Below, one piece after another: positions 43,238 to 51,591 of a stretch of 64,000 nt of DNA. How positions within the stretch are numbered: the first letter of the stretch is position 1; every line of letters begins with the position of its first letter. The stretch lies in contig NZ_VOAY01000002.1 of the NCBI RefSeq assembly GCF_008369125.1, positions 434,001-498,000 on the forward strand, given 5' to 3'. The position numbers were made by a program, and so were the translations under genes. The notes beneath the pieces were generated by a model. The model was not told the origin of the DNA. It did no database searches and was given only the letters and a program-made list of their open reading frames with translations. This stretch comes from Allopusillimonas sp008369125 (GTDB lineage: Bacteria; Pseudomonadota; Gammaproteobacteria; Burkholderiales; Burkholderiaceae_B).

Positions 43238-44017
43238 TTAAAGGTATTTGTCTTTTAATGCCTGAGTGGCATTCAGGAATACACCCAAATCACCGCCTAC
43301 TGCGACAAAGCTCGCGCCCATTTCCATATAGCGACGCGCATCGGCTTCTACCGGCGCGAGAATCCCGCAGGGCTTGCCGGCCGCCTTGGCACGGGCAAAA
43401 ACATGCGCAATCGTGCTCTGCACTTTCGGCAACAAGGCCTCACCCAGATGCCCCATGCCCGCCGCAAGATCAGACGGGCCTACGAAAAGGCAATCTACAC
43501 CACCTACTGCTGCAATGGCGTCGATGTTATCTACCGCCTGCTGGGTTTCAATCTGGACGATGACCGCGATGTTGTCATTAATGACTTTTTGATAGTCTTT
43601 GACCGTACCATACCGGTTACTGCGGTGCGCAACCGATACGCCGCGCACCCCGCCACTTGGATAACGCGTCGCGGCAACCGCAGCACGAGCATCATCAGCG
43701 GTTTCCACAAACGGCACCAAAAAGTTGTAAAAGCCGATATCGAGCAGACGCTTAATCGTTACAGTGTCATTACTTGGCGGCCGCACAACAGGCGCGCTGA
43801 CGCTGTCTTTCAGTGCCATAAGCTGTGGAATAAACGTTAGCACATCATTGGGCGCGTGCTCGCCATCGAGCAAGATCCAGTCAAAGCCAGCCAGGCCAAG
43901 AATCTCAGCCGTGATGGGGCTGCCCAACGCTGACCAGCACCCTATCAAGCGTTTGCCGGCGATAAGGTCAGCCCGAAACTGGTTGGGGAAAGCGGAATAC
44001 GGAACAGCATTACTCAT
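43238..44017 (-). CDS. garL: 2-dehydro-3-deoxyglucarate (5-keto-4-deoxyglucarate) aldolase
   Basis: Class II aldolase that splits 5-keto-4-deoxy-glucarate into pyruvate and tartronate semialdehyde. The 259-residue HpcH/HpaI-type barrel has FDWILLDGEHAPNDVLT, the metal-binding IVQIETQQAVDNIDAIAAVGGVDCLFVGPSDLAAGMG and a final GDLGVFLN. It is the first gene of garL-garR, 25 bp before garR. GGGAG lies before the start, and an inverted copy of the garD operator motif lies about 105 bp upstream. Confidence 0.93.
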   Translation of the reverse strand: MSNAVPYSAFPNQFRADLIAGKRLIGCWSALGSPITAEILGLAGFDWILLDGEHAPNDVLTFIPQLMALKDSVSAPVVRPPSNDTVTIKRLLDIGFYNFLVPFVETADDARAAVAATRYPSGGVRGVSVAHRSNRYGTVKDYQKVINDNIAVIVQIETQQAVDNIDAIAAVGGVDCLFVGPSDLAAGMGHLGEALLPKVQSTIAHVFARAKAAGKPCGILAPVEADARRYMEMGASFVAVGGDLGVFLNATQALKDKYL

Positions 44018-44120
44018 GAAAGACTCCCGTCAGGGTTTTAAGCCGAGACAAGAAGCCTCCAGCCGCGTTTGATCTGACAACGTAGTTAATGGGTTTTAAC
44101 GATGACCAACATTAGTTATA

Positions 44121-44134
44121 CGTCATCATACAAC
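44121..44134. promoter_or_regulatory. gar operator-like site 3, upstream of garL
   Basis: CGTCATCATACAAC, the exact reverse complement of the 14-bp site at 40381-40394. Relative to each gene, both copies read in the same orientation towards the start. Confidence 0.65.
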
Positions 44135-44227
44135 ACAACACCCTTTCTCGTAAACCGCCGAGGAATCACTGCAGTAGCCAATATCGATCAGTCGCAACGA
44201 ATTGGCGAAGTCCACCAAGCACCACAC

Positions 44228-44357
44228 CTTACAGACATCCCTTACAGACATCCCTTACAGACATCCCTTACAGACATCCCTTACAGACATCCCTTACAGA
44301 CTTACCTTACAGACTTACCTTACAGACTTACCTTACAGACTTACCTTACAGACTTTA
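44228..44357. repeat. 13-bp tandem repeat array, two unit types
   Basis: Ten consecutive 13-base units. Units 1-5 are CTTACAGACATCC exactly, units 6-9 are CTTACAGACTTAC exactly, and unit 10 is a diverged CTTACAGACTTTA. The shared core is CTTACAGAC. The two homogeneous blocks suggest separate expansions by slippage. It lies 210 bp upstream of garL and before the repeat cluster at 44397-44734. All three plus-strand frames can be read through part of it, but this is a by-product of the repeat. Confidence 0.95.
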
Positions 44358-44396
44358 AATACACACTTTACATACACACCATATAGACGCACCGCA

Positions 44397-44421
44397 GCCT
44401 TCGTGCGGGCTGGGCCTGTTT
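44397..44421 (-). repeat. Inverted partial copy of the 108-bp repeat unit
   Basis: The 25 bases here (GCCTTCGTGCGGGCTGGGCC plus TGTTT) are the exact reverse complement of 44586-44610 and match 44694-44718 with one mismatch. Weaker similarity continues to about 44456. It forms the left arm of a large nested inverted repeat centred on the palindrome at 44488-44530. Confidence 0.88.
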
Positions 44422-44487
44422 GACGGGATTAGGAATGCGCCGCGCGCACGTGCCTGAGCGGGGATGCAAGGCCGCAACTGTTCGAGC

Positions 44488-44530
44488 GGGACGCTTGTCT
44501 GGAGCCCAGTGGGCTCCAGACAAGCGTCCC
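44488..44530. repeat. Perfect palindrome with 21-bp arms
   Basis: Left arm GGGACGCTTGTCTGGAGCCC plus A (44488-44508), one central base G, right arm 44510-44530 being its exact reverse complement. Such a structure can form a very stable hairpin or cruciform. It sits at nearly the same centre as the inverted 25-bp arms at 44397-44421 and 44586-44610, giving a nested structure. No gene is involved. Confidence 0.95.
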
Positions 44531-44734
44531 GATCAGGTATGGGCGCGTGGGCAGTCGGGCATCGCCCGACCGCATGACGGCCGGAAAACAGGCCCAGCCC
44601 GCACGAAGGCGTTAAAAGAACCACTTTACGGCCGTCGCGATCAGGCACGCGCACGCGTCAAGTCGGGCACCACCCGACCGCATGACGGCCGGAAAACAGC
44701 CCCAGCCCGCACGAAGGCGTCAAAAGAACCACGC
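44531..44734 (+). repeat. Direct repeat with 108-bp period (two copies)
   Basis: Copy 1 (44531-44624) and copy 2 (44639-44734) start with GATCAGG and share GTCGGGC, CCCGACCGCATGACGGCC, GGAAAACAG, CCCAGCCCGCACGAAGGCG and AAAAGAACCAC at an exact 108-bp offset. Each copy contains a small hairpin (GTCGGGC / GCCCGAC in copy 1). It resembles a REP/BIME-type extragenic palindromic element. The stretch from 44018 to 44867 contains no real gene apart from these repeats and the garL promoter. Confidence 0.88.
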
Positions 44735-44867
44735 GCTGCTGTTTGTGGCCGCGCCCCGCATTGCTCCTGGACACTGGCAAACTCCTTGAGACCACCACCC
44801 TGTGATACGCTGCCTTTCTCGGCACAAAATTTGTCTCAACGCTCGCTGGCCTACGCCCCACACTTTC

Positions 44868-45761
44868 ATGACCCAAGACAGAAACCGAAAAAAACGTAAT
44901 GCATTTCCTGACGCAAACGATCTCGGTAAACCGCTCGAGGGATGGCGCCATACGCTTTACACGGTCATCTTCGAAGCAGACACCAAGATCGGCAAGCTAT
45001 TCGATCTAATCCTCATCATTGCTATTCTTCTCAGCCTTGCAGTCATCATGGCCGACAGCGTCGAAGATCTCTCAAGCCGATATGGACATGTGTTTCGTAT
45101 CCTCGAATGGACGTTCACGGGTTTGTTTACTCTTGAATACCTGCTGCGGCTGATTTGCGTCAAACATCGCTGGCGCTATGCGCTCAGTTTTTACGGCATT
45201 GTTGACCTGCTGGCGGTCGCGCCCACTTATGCGGCACTGCTTTTCCCCAACATGGCCTTCCTGATCGGTGTTCGTGCCTTGCGCCTGCTGCGGGTGTTTC
45301 GGGTATTCAAGCTTGCCGCTTTCGTCGATGAATACGTAATGCTTGGCCGGGCACTACGCGCCAGCGCCCGCAAAATTCTGGTTTTCCTGTCTGTCGTGCT
45401 GTCTATTGTGCTGGTCATGGGCACTATTATGTATGTGGTCGAAGGCCCCACCAGAGGGTTTATCAGCATTCCAGCAGGGGTGTATTGGGCCATCACTACA
45501 CTTTCGACGGTAGGTTTCGGCGATATCACCCCGCAAACTGGGCTGGGCCGTTTCCTTGCCTCGGTCATGATGCTGCTGGGCTGGGGGGTATTGGCCGTAC
45601 CCACCGGTATCGTCACTTTGGAATTAGGTCTGGCACAAAAGGCCATGCGCAAAGACGTTACCACCCGTACATGCCACGAATGCCTTAAAGAAGGCCTAGA
45701 TGCTGACGCCAATTTCTGTAAAAAATGCGGTGCAAAACTGTCTGAATATCAGAACGATTAG
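44868..45761 (+). CDS. Voltage-gated-type potassium channel subunit with C-terminal zinc ribbon
   Basis: A 297-residue inner-membrane ion channel with six helices. S4 is short and Arg-rich (RALRLLRVFRVFKL), and the pore loop before S6 carries TLSTVGFGDITP, the K+ selectivity filter (TVGFGD). The tail after S6 holds CHEC...CKKCG, two Cys pairs 17 residues apart, forming a zinc-ribbon or rubredoxin-like knuckle, uncommon for bacterial Kv channels. The start at 44868 gives a Lys/Arg-rich cytoplasmic N-terminus; a frame opening at 44802 is less likely. It is monocistronic, preceded by the repeat cluster and converging on the exporter gene. Confidence 0.92.
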   Translation: MTQDRNRKKRNAFPDANDLGKPLEGWRHTLYTVIFEADTKIGKLFDLILIIAILLSLAVIMADSVEDLSSRYGHVFRILEWTFTGLFTLEYLLRLICVKHRWRYALSFYGIVDLLAVAPTYAALLFPNMAFLIGVRALRLLRVFRVFKLAAFVDEYVMLGRALRASARKILVFLSVVLSIVLVMGTIMYVVEGPTRGFISIPAGVYWAITTLSTVGFGDITPQTGLGRFLASVMMLLGWGVLAVPTGIVTLELGLAQKAMRKDVTTRTCHECLKEGLDADANFCKKCGAKLSEYQND

Positions 45762-45885
45762 TTACCCTTGCCGGCCGCATTGAGGTCTACAGCAAATTGA
45801 CCCACCATTGCCAAACAGGTGTCGGTGAAGCCCATAACCTTCACCCGAACGCCCGCATGGCGAAACCATCACGCCACCCTGACCA

Positions 45886-46653
45886 TCACAGCCAGTGCAC
45901 CAGCACCGGCACAATAAGGCCCAGACCCATCAAAATAAGTAGCGCAAAGGCAAAGCGGCGCATGGTTTGGGGTGAACAAGGTGGCGGGTAACGTTTTCCT
46001 GCCAGGGTGGCCACCGCCACCAGCGGCAGGCAAATTGCGCTAAGTACAAGTTCTTGCGAATAGAGTTGCCCCTGTGCCGCCACGAACAACGTGCGCGCCC
46101 CGGCAATAACGGCGTTTAGAAATATCAGCCCACCACGTATCTGCGCCAGCGACAGGGGTTGTCGATAAAGCTGAAAAATCAATGGCGGCCCGGGTATGCC
46201 AAACATGCCCCCTATTAGCCCCCCCAGAAATGCATAGTAGGCAAAACTGCCCCGCCCTGACAGCTGTTTTAGCGGCTCGGGCTTCCAGGCAAAATTAACC
46301 CCGCCATAGACGATGACTAATCCCAACAATACCTGAATAACATCAGCTGCTTCACTGCTCAGGTAATCCAGTAGCAGCACACCCAGCAGGCTGGCGGGCA
46401 GCACTGCCACCACCATAACACCGGTAACCGCCCACGGAACATGGTGAAGATTGCCCCGTAAGGCCAGGGCACTGTTCATCAGTGTGACGATGCTGACCAC
46501 ACTGGCCAGCGTAGCCACAGAGACAATGCCCGCGCCACTGGCCAGACCCATAATGATCATAGCCAGCCCAAAACCTGTCACGGTATGAAAATACACCGCC
46601 GCAATGACGACAAGTGCAAACGGCGCCAGCGCGGCAAGCTCAGGAATTATCAT
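45886..46653 (-). CDS. TauE/SafE (TSUP) family membrane exporter
   Basis: A 255-residue inner-membrane protein with about eight helices. The family segments are AVYFHTVTGFGLAMIIMGLA near the N-terminus and GGLIGGMFGIPGPPLIFQLYRQPLS in the second half. Relatives export sulfite, sulfoacetate or other organosulfur anions released during sulfonate breakdown. It follows the TRAP DctM gene by three bases and belongs to the same operon as GMC oxidoreductase and TRAP. This supports the idea that the imported compound contains sulfur or produces an acid to be exported (inference). Confidence 0.9.
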   Translation of the reverse strand: MIIPELAALAPFALVVIAAVYFHTVTGFGLAMIIMGLASGAGIVSVATLASVVSIVTLMNSALALRGNLHHVPWAVTGVMVVAVLPASLLGVLLLDYLSSEAADVIQVLLGLVIVYGGVNFAWKPEPLKQLSGRGSFAYYAFLGGLIGGMFGIPGPPLIFQLYRQPLSLAQIRGGLIFLNAVIAGARTLFVAAQGQLYSQELVLSAICLPLVAVATLAGKRYPPPCSPQTMRRFAFALLILMGLGLIVPVLVHWL

Positions 46654-46656
46654 CCG

Positions 46657-47940
46657 CTATCGCACAGGGATGAGGCCGAGAGACAGCCACGGCACAAAGG
46701 CGATAAGCATCCAGGCAATCAGCAGTCCGCCCAGATACAGCATTGCCGAAGGAACAATACGCATATAGGGAATGCCCGTAATTCCGCTGGCCACAAAAAG
46801 GTTTAATCCAAAAGGTGGAGAGATAAACCCGATGGCTGCACCAACCAGAAAGATCACCGAAAAATGAACCGGATCGACGCCCATCGACACGGCAATGGGC
46901 GCAAGAATAGGTGCAAAAATGACGGTAACCGGAAGGCTTTCGAGAATGCACCCAGCAGCCAGAACAATCGTCATGCAGATAAGCAAAACAATGGTTGGGC
47001 TGTGGCCAAATGTACCAATGAAGCCCGCCACAGAATCCTTAACACCCAACAGGCCGAACACCTGCTGCATCACAATCGAGACGGCAATCATGGGCGCAAG
47101 CATACCGGTAAGCTGCCCCGACCTAAGCAAAATGTCAGGCAGCGCACGCCAGCTGATTTCACGCGTTACAAACAGGCCAGCGAGCAGGCAGAACCCCACC
47201 GTGATCGCGGCAGCCTCGGTGGGTGAAAAAATACCTGAGTAAATGCCATAGATCACGATGAACACAGCAAAAAAGCCCAGATATGCCCGTCTTGCAGTAC
47301 GCACAACCTTGCGCATATCCAGTGGCGTTCTTTGCCCCATGCCATCACGTCGGCAACGCCACCAGCAAACCGTCATCATCGCCACCACCATAAGCAGCCC
47401 TGGCAGTATGCCCGCGATGAACAGGTCGGAAATCGACAAGTTCATGATGAAGCCATAAACAATAAAAATAATGGAGGGCGGAATAATAATGCCAACCGTG
47501 CCGCCGGCTGCTGCGGTAGCCGCCGCGAAGTTAGACTGATATCCATCCTTGACCAGCAGCGGGTGCATGATGCCGCCTATGGTGGCCGTCGTGGCCGCGT
47601 TTGAACCGGATATCGCGGCAAATAATCCGCAGGAGCCTAAAGTCGCCAGGCCCAGACCGCCATGCATCCAGCTCAGGCAAGCATGAGCAAAATCGGCTAG
47701 GCGTCGCGCAATACCGGCCGCCGCGATGAGGTCTCCGGTAAGAATAAACAGCGGCAATGCCAGCAAACCGAAAAAGTTCAGGCCTTCGAACAAGGTGACA
47801 CCCACATTGGCCAGCGTAAAATCTATCGCCAGCGATGCACCCACGACCCAAAAGCCCAAAACCAGAAAAATCGGCACGCCGAGCAAAAACAATACAAACA
47901 CACCCAGGGTGATCAGAGTAATTAAGAGACTGGTGTCCAT
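46657..47940 (-). CDS. TRAP transporter large membrane subunit (DctM family)
   Basis: A 427-residue permease with about 12 helices. Motifs are LPLFILTGDLIAAAGIARRLADFAHA, GSCGLFAAISGSNAATTATIGGIMHPLLVKDGYQ, GTVGIIIPPSIIFIVYGF and GFISPPFGLNLFVASGI. It carries out sodium-driven uptake with the DctQ gene nine bases upstream and the Tat-exported receptor before it. It is part of the IclR-linked block. Confidence 0.94.
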   Translation of the reverse strand: MDTSLLITLITLGVFVLFLLGVPIFLVLGFWVVGASLAIDFTLANVGVTLFEGLNFFGLLALPLFILTGDLIAAAGIARRLADFAHACLSWMHGGLGLATLGSCGLFAAISGSNAATTATIGGIMHPLLVKDGYQSNFAAATAAAGGTVGIIIPPSIIFIVYGFIMNLSISDLFIAGILPGLLMVVAMMTVCWWRCRRDGMGQRTPLDMRKVVRTARRAYLGFFAVFIVIYGIYSGIFSPTEAAAITVGFCLLAGLFVTREISWRALPDILLRSGQLTGMLAPMIAVSIVMQQVFGLLGVKDSVAGFIGTFGHSPTIVLLICMTIVLAAGCILESLPVTVIFAPILAPIAVSMGVDPVHFSVIFLVGAAIGFISPPFGLNLFVASGITGIPYMRIVPSAMLYLGGLLIAWMLIAFVPWLSLGLIPVR

Positions 47941-47949
47941 ATTGCGCCC

Positions 47950-48492
47950 TTAAACAGTTTCCGAGCCGACACTTTGAATGTCGACAATAAATGGCTCTCG
48001 CCTGCGATAACGCCCAATATCGGCAGCAAGATTCTGCAAAGCGCGAAACATCAGCAGTATCCAAGCCGTGGGGGTTGCGCAATAAAACCACCATTGCATG
48101 AGGTTGTCCGTGCCCTGAACGATAGAAAAATTGTTATAGGCGAGCACGGTTTGCTCCAGCGTGTAGTAGACGACAAGCACACCGAATGTGACCCACAAGA
48201 AGGCGTCCAGCCACATGCAGGCGAACTGCCCCTGATAGGACATTCTCACGCGAAATTCGTTAAAACACAGGTGCGAACGCCGTCGCACGTTGTACGAGCA
48301 ACCAATCCACGTGACCCAAAGGAACAGGTAAATGGGAATCGAGCCGCTCCATGGAATCTGCGTGCTGAACAAATATCGCTGTGCCACAGCAAAAATAATA
48401 ATGCCGGCCATAGAAGCGTAGGCCACCAGGATGAATGCCCGCTCTACATTGCGGTCCAGCCATCGCAGTATGGAAAGTAAAGGCGTCATCAC
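47950..48492 (-). CDS. TRAP transporter small membrane subunit (DctQ family)
   Basis: A 180-residue protein with four helices. It has RAFILVAYASMAGIIIFAVAQRYLFSTQIPWSGSIPIYLFLWVTWIGCSYNVRRRSHLCFNEF as the family core, and a charged C-terminal tail. It lies 99 bp after the receptor and nine bases before DctM, as in standard dctPQM operons. Confidence 0.92.
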   Translation of the reverse strand: MMTPLLSILRWLDRNVERAFILVAYASMAGIIIFAVAQRYLFSTQIPWSGSIPIYLFLWVTWIGCSYNVRRRSHLCFNEFRVRMSYQGQFACMWLDAFLWVTFGVLVVYYTLEQTVLAYNNFSIVQGTDNLMQWWFYCATPTAWILLMFRALQNLAADIGRYRRREPFIVDIQSVGSETV

Positions 48493-48591
48493 TCAATCCT
48501 TGTGCTTGTACATATGCATGCAGCAGCCCGTACTGGCCCGCCGGTGACACCATCAGGCGCGGGAACTTACCCGCGCCCGGCCTGCGCGGAT

Positions 48592-49815
48592 TCAGGCAGA
48601 CTTCCACCACTTGCGCGGCTTCACGCTTTCGACAGTGGCATCCTCAGGAATCTCACGCGCAATCGCATAAATTTCTTCATAGGTATCCGCACCACCCTGC
48701 ATCTTGTTCAAGCGTTCACGCCATTGTTCCCAAGGTTTGGCATTGGACTTGGGCGAGCACATCTGCTCGGCCTTTTTGATTTCCTCGGAAGACAGCTCGG
48801 CAACCCGTACCTTGTTTTTGCCAAAAAGCGTGTCAGGACCAGGATTCGGCACGGCGCCAACGACCTCGACCAAGGCGCGCTCGTTCTCACGTTGCGTGTA
48901 CTGCTGTGCCGAGTATGCGGTTTCCATGATGACGTCTTGCAGATCAGGCGGCAGCTTCTCGAACGTTTTGTTGTTCATCGCCGTATGCTCCGTGCCGCAG
49001 AAGAAGCGCAGGTCCACAGCCTGGGACAAAACCGGCGAAAGCCCGCCGTATCCAGCCGCACCCATCCAGGTTTCTGCGCCATCAATCAGACCAGACTTCA
49101 ATCCGTCGACAGTTTCTTCCCATGCCAGCGGGACGGGACCCAGATCCATGAGCTCCATGGCAATGCGGCCCAACTGCGTGCCCGTAACGCGATTTTTGGT
49201 GCCCGCAAGCTCAGATATCGTGGTAACTGTAGGCTTGTCGGCAAACTTGGAGCCCATCATCAGACCGCGCAGCTCACAATGCGTGAACAGAAACTGAATG
49301 TTATGCAGGCGACGCAACGGTTCGCGCAACAGAACTTCGCTCTTGGGGTGATAGAAAAAATAATGCTGCGAAGCGCGGCTGGGGAACATGTAGGCAAAAT
49401 CGAGCACGTTGTAGTAGGGTGCCGCGCCTGCCGAGTTCTGCGTACTGGCGGTAAACATGTCGACAATACCCTGCTGGGTTTTCTTCACGCAATCGAGCTG
49501 GTTGCAAATCTGATTGCTGCCAATAAAGTCAACGCGAATTGCGCCATCGCTGCGTTTTTCAAGTTCGCGCGCAAACCATAGCTGGCCTGACTCCTGAATC
49601 TTGAGGTTTTCTTCGTTAAACCCAGCCGCCCCCATTTTGAAGTTGTACTTGGCTTTACCGCCGCGGTCCTTCGCCGTCTGTGCTGCGGCGACGCCTACGC
49701 CTTCAAGTGTTAAGGGACCAAATAAGCCCAGTGCGCCCAGCATGGTGGAACTCAGGCCATAACGGCCCGCCACACGCATAAAGCCCCGACGATCCAAAGG
49801 TGTTTTCGTTGTCAT
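48592..49815 (-). CDS. TRAP transporter receptor with Tat signal (DctP family)
   Basis: A 407-residue periplasmic receptor, longer than most DctP. The N-terminus DRRGFMRVAGRYGLSSTMLG is a twin-arginine signal (RR at residues 9-10), so the protein is probably folded in the cytoplasm before export, which may point to a bound cofactor or a tight ligand. The body has RVDFIGSNQICNQLDCVKKTQQGIVDMFTAST and the GTKNRVTGTQLGRIAMELMDLGPVPLAWEETVDGLKSGLIDGAETW segment carrying the ligand Arg. It lies 39 bp downstream of the GMC oxidoreductase gene. Confidence 0.9.
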   Translation of the reverse strand: MTTKTPLDRRGFMRVAGRYGLSSTMLGALGLFGPLTLEGVGVAAAQTAKDRGGKAKYNFKMGAAGFNEENLKIQESGQLWFARELEKRSDGAIRVDFIGSNQICNQLDCVKKTQQGIVDMFTASTQNSAGAAPYYNVLDFAYMFPSRASQHYFFYHPKSEVLLREPLRRLHNIQFLFTHCELRGLMMGSKFADKPTVTTISELAGTKNRVTGTQLGRIAMELMDLGPVPLAWEETVDGLKSGLIDGAETWMGAAGYGGLSPVLSQAVDLRFFCGTEHTAMNNKTFEKLPPDLQDVIMETAYSAQQYTQRENERALVEVVGAVPNPGPDTLFGKNKVRVAELSSEEIKKAEQMCSPKSNAKPWEQWRERLNKMQGGADTYEEIYAIAREIPEDATVESVKPRKWWKSA

Positions 49816-49854
49816 GTTATGTCTCCGTTATTGGCTGTGTTCAGCCTATATGAA

Positions 49855-51471
49855 CTACCCTTGTCTTTCTTCGCGAATCAGATCCACCACCTTTTCGGCC
49901 ATCATGACGATGGGCCCGTTGGTGTTGCCCGAGACCAGCGTGGGCATGGACGAAGCATCAATAACACGAAGACCTTGCACGCCGCGTACCCGCATATGAG
50001 CATCGAGTACTGCCATGGGGTCTCCTTCTGGCCCCATGCGGCATGTTCCACTAGGATGAAAAATCGTGGCGCCTGTATCTCGTGAAAACGCCAGCAAGTC
50101 TTCATCTGTTTCTGCATCTGGCCCAGGCTTAACCTCTCTTTTGACGTAAGGCCGCATGGCACTGGACTGGGCGATCTGCCTGGCCGCCTTCACCGCCGCG
50201 ATCGTGGTTCTGCGATCAAGATCTGTATCCAGATAATTAGGCTGGATTTCGGGCGTGACCAATGGGTCGGCAGACTTGATACGCACGTAGCCACGCGATT
50301 CAGGCCGCAACTGGCACACTGAGAAAGTAAACCCTGAGTATGGGTGTACTTTGCCCCCCGCCATGTCTGCGGAAAGCGTCGCCACATGAAACTGGATATC
50401 AGGAGTAGCGGCCTCGCCAGGCAATGCCCGCATGAAACAGCCTCCCTGGTTGATGCCTACGGCGAGCGGCCCCTGTCGCAGCATAAGCCATTGCATGCCC
50501 ATGCGCATCTTTCCCCACAGCGTGTTGAGCGCATCATTGGTGGTAATGGGCTTGGTGCACTCAAAACCCAGACGGATCTGAAGATGATCCTGCAGGTTTT
50601 CACCAACACCGGGCAGATCCACCACCACAGGCACGCCTAATCTCTGCAATAACTCCGCCGACCCTATACCCGACAATTGCAGTAACTGAGGCGAATAAAT
50701 GGCGCCAGCAGACAGCAGCACCTCGCCATTAGCATTAAGCTCGGCGCGGTTCGCCTGGCCATTGCGCAGATAGTTCACGCCCACGGCCCGGTTTCCGTCC
50801 AAAATAACACCTGTTGCCTGCGCATTGGTGTGTACGGTAAGGTTGGCACGCTTGCGTGCGGGGCGCAAATACGCCGTTGCAGTACTACAGCGCAAGCCTT
50901 TGAAGGTTGTGAGCTGGTAGTAACCCGCGCCCTCTTGCTCCTGGCCATTGAAATCGGCAGTGCGCGGCACACCGATCTCTTGTGCGCCATCCAGAAAGGC
51001 TTCAATAAGTTCATCTTTGTGAGGGATGTCAGAGACCTTCAGTGGTCCACTCCCCCCATGAAACCGCGAAGCACCGCGTTCGTTGGATTCAGACTTGATG
51101 AAATACGGCAATACGTCTTCATAGCTCCATCCGCTATTGCCCAACTCAGCCCAATGGTCATAGTCTTGGCGCTGCCCACGTATGTAGATAAGACCATTGA
51201 TTGCGCTGGAACCACCTAGCGTTTTGCCACGTGGCCAGTAGATGCGACGGCCGTTCATATTGGGGTCAGGGTCTGTGTGCAGACACCAGTTGTACCGCTT
51301 GCTCCACATGGTTTTACCGTAGCCGATAGGCAAATGAATCCATATCGACCTGTCGGGCGGCCCTGCTTCCAGCAGCAGCACCTGAACCGAGGGATCTTCA
51401 CTTAACCGGGAAGCCAGTACGCACCCCGCCGAGCCAGCACCAACCACGATGTAATCAAAACGTTGGGCCAT
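49855..51471 (-). CDS. GMC-family flavin alcohol dehydrogenase (choline dehydrogenase-like)
   Basis: A 538-residue FAD enzyme that oxidises primary alcohols, feeding electrons to the respiratory chain. The FAD motif is GAGSAGCVLASRLSE, then PRGKTLGGSSAINGLIYIRG, the second GMC signature GAIYSPQLLQLSGIG, and the active-site HPSGTCRMG with the later NTNGPI. The start at 51471 follows GGAG; a frame open further upstream overlaps the divergent regulator and was rejected. It heads the TRAP/TSUP operon under IclR. IseJ, the isethionate dehydrogenase, belongs to this family, which is suggestive but not proof. Confidence 0.9.
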   Translation of the reverse strand: MAQRFDYIVVGAGSAGCVLASRLSEDPSVQVLLLEAGPPDRSIWIHLPIGYGKTMWSKRYNWCLHTDPDPNMNGRRIYWPRGKTLGGSSAINGLIYIRGQRQDYDHWAELGNSGWSYEDVLPYFIKSESNERGASRFHGGSGPLKVSDIPHKDELIEAFLDGAQEIGVPRTADFNGQEQEGAGYYQLTTFKGLRCSTATAYLRPARKRANLTVHTNAQATGVILDGNRAVGVNYLRNGQANRAELNANGEVLLSAGAIYSPQLLQLSGIGSAELLQRLGVPVVVDLPGVGENLQDHLQIRLGFECTKPITTNDALNTLWGKMRMGMQWLMLRQGPLAVGINQGGCFMRALPGEAATPDIQFHVATLSADMAGGKVHPYSGFTFSVCQLRPESRGYVRIKSADPLVTPEIQPNYLDTDLDRRTTIAAVKAARQIAQSSAMRPYVKREVKPGPDAETDEDLLAFSRDTGATIFHPSGTCRMGPEGDPMAVLDAHMRVRGVQGLRVIDASSMPTLVSGNTNGPIVMMAEKVVDLIREERQG

Positions 51472-51511
51472 ACGATCGTTTCTCCGGCGTAAAAAGAATC
51501 GCATAAAAATG

Positions 51512-51524
51512 GAACAATTCGTTC
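51512..51524. promoter_or_regulatory. Candidate IclR operator
   Basis: GAAC, five bases, GTTC (inside TGGAACAATTCGTTCTGA) lies midway between the divergent GMC and iclR genes. Imperfect inverted repeats of this form and length are common IclR-family sites. AT-rich promoter-like sequence surrounds it. Confidence 0.5.
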
Positions 51525-51591
51525 TGATATGGTATAGATCAGGGAACAGAGTAACAAGCCATAAACCGCTGGTTCTTACTAGGACTTTCCC

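Noticed and set aside
44228..44357. Repeat array resembling a CRISPR
   Set aside because: The units are adjacent 13-mers with no unique spacers and there are no cas genes, so it is a simple tandem repeat.
44102..44386. A 94-codon plus-strand frame across the tandem repeats (repeated TDIPYRHPLQT)
   Set aside because: The protein repeat only reflects the DNA repeat. A 13-base period shifts frame each unit, and there is no ribosome site or recognisable domain.
44420..44867. Frames on both strands through the REP-like cluster
   Set aside because: They encode the repeat sequence itself (GRKTGPARTKALKE-like) and have no start signals; the long inverted repeats make open frames likely by chance.
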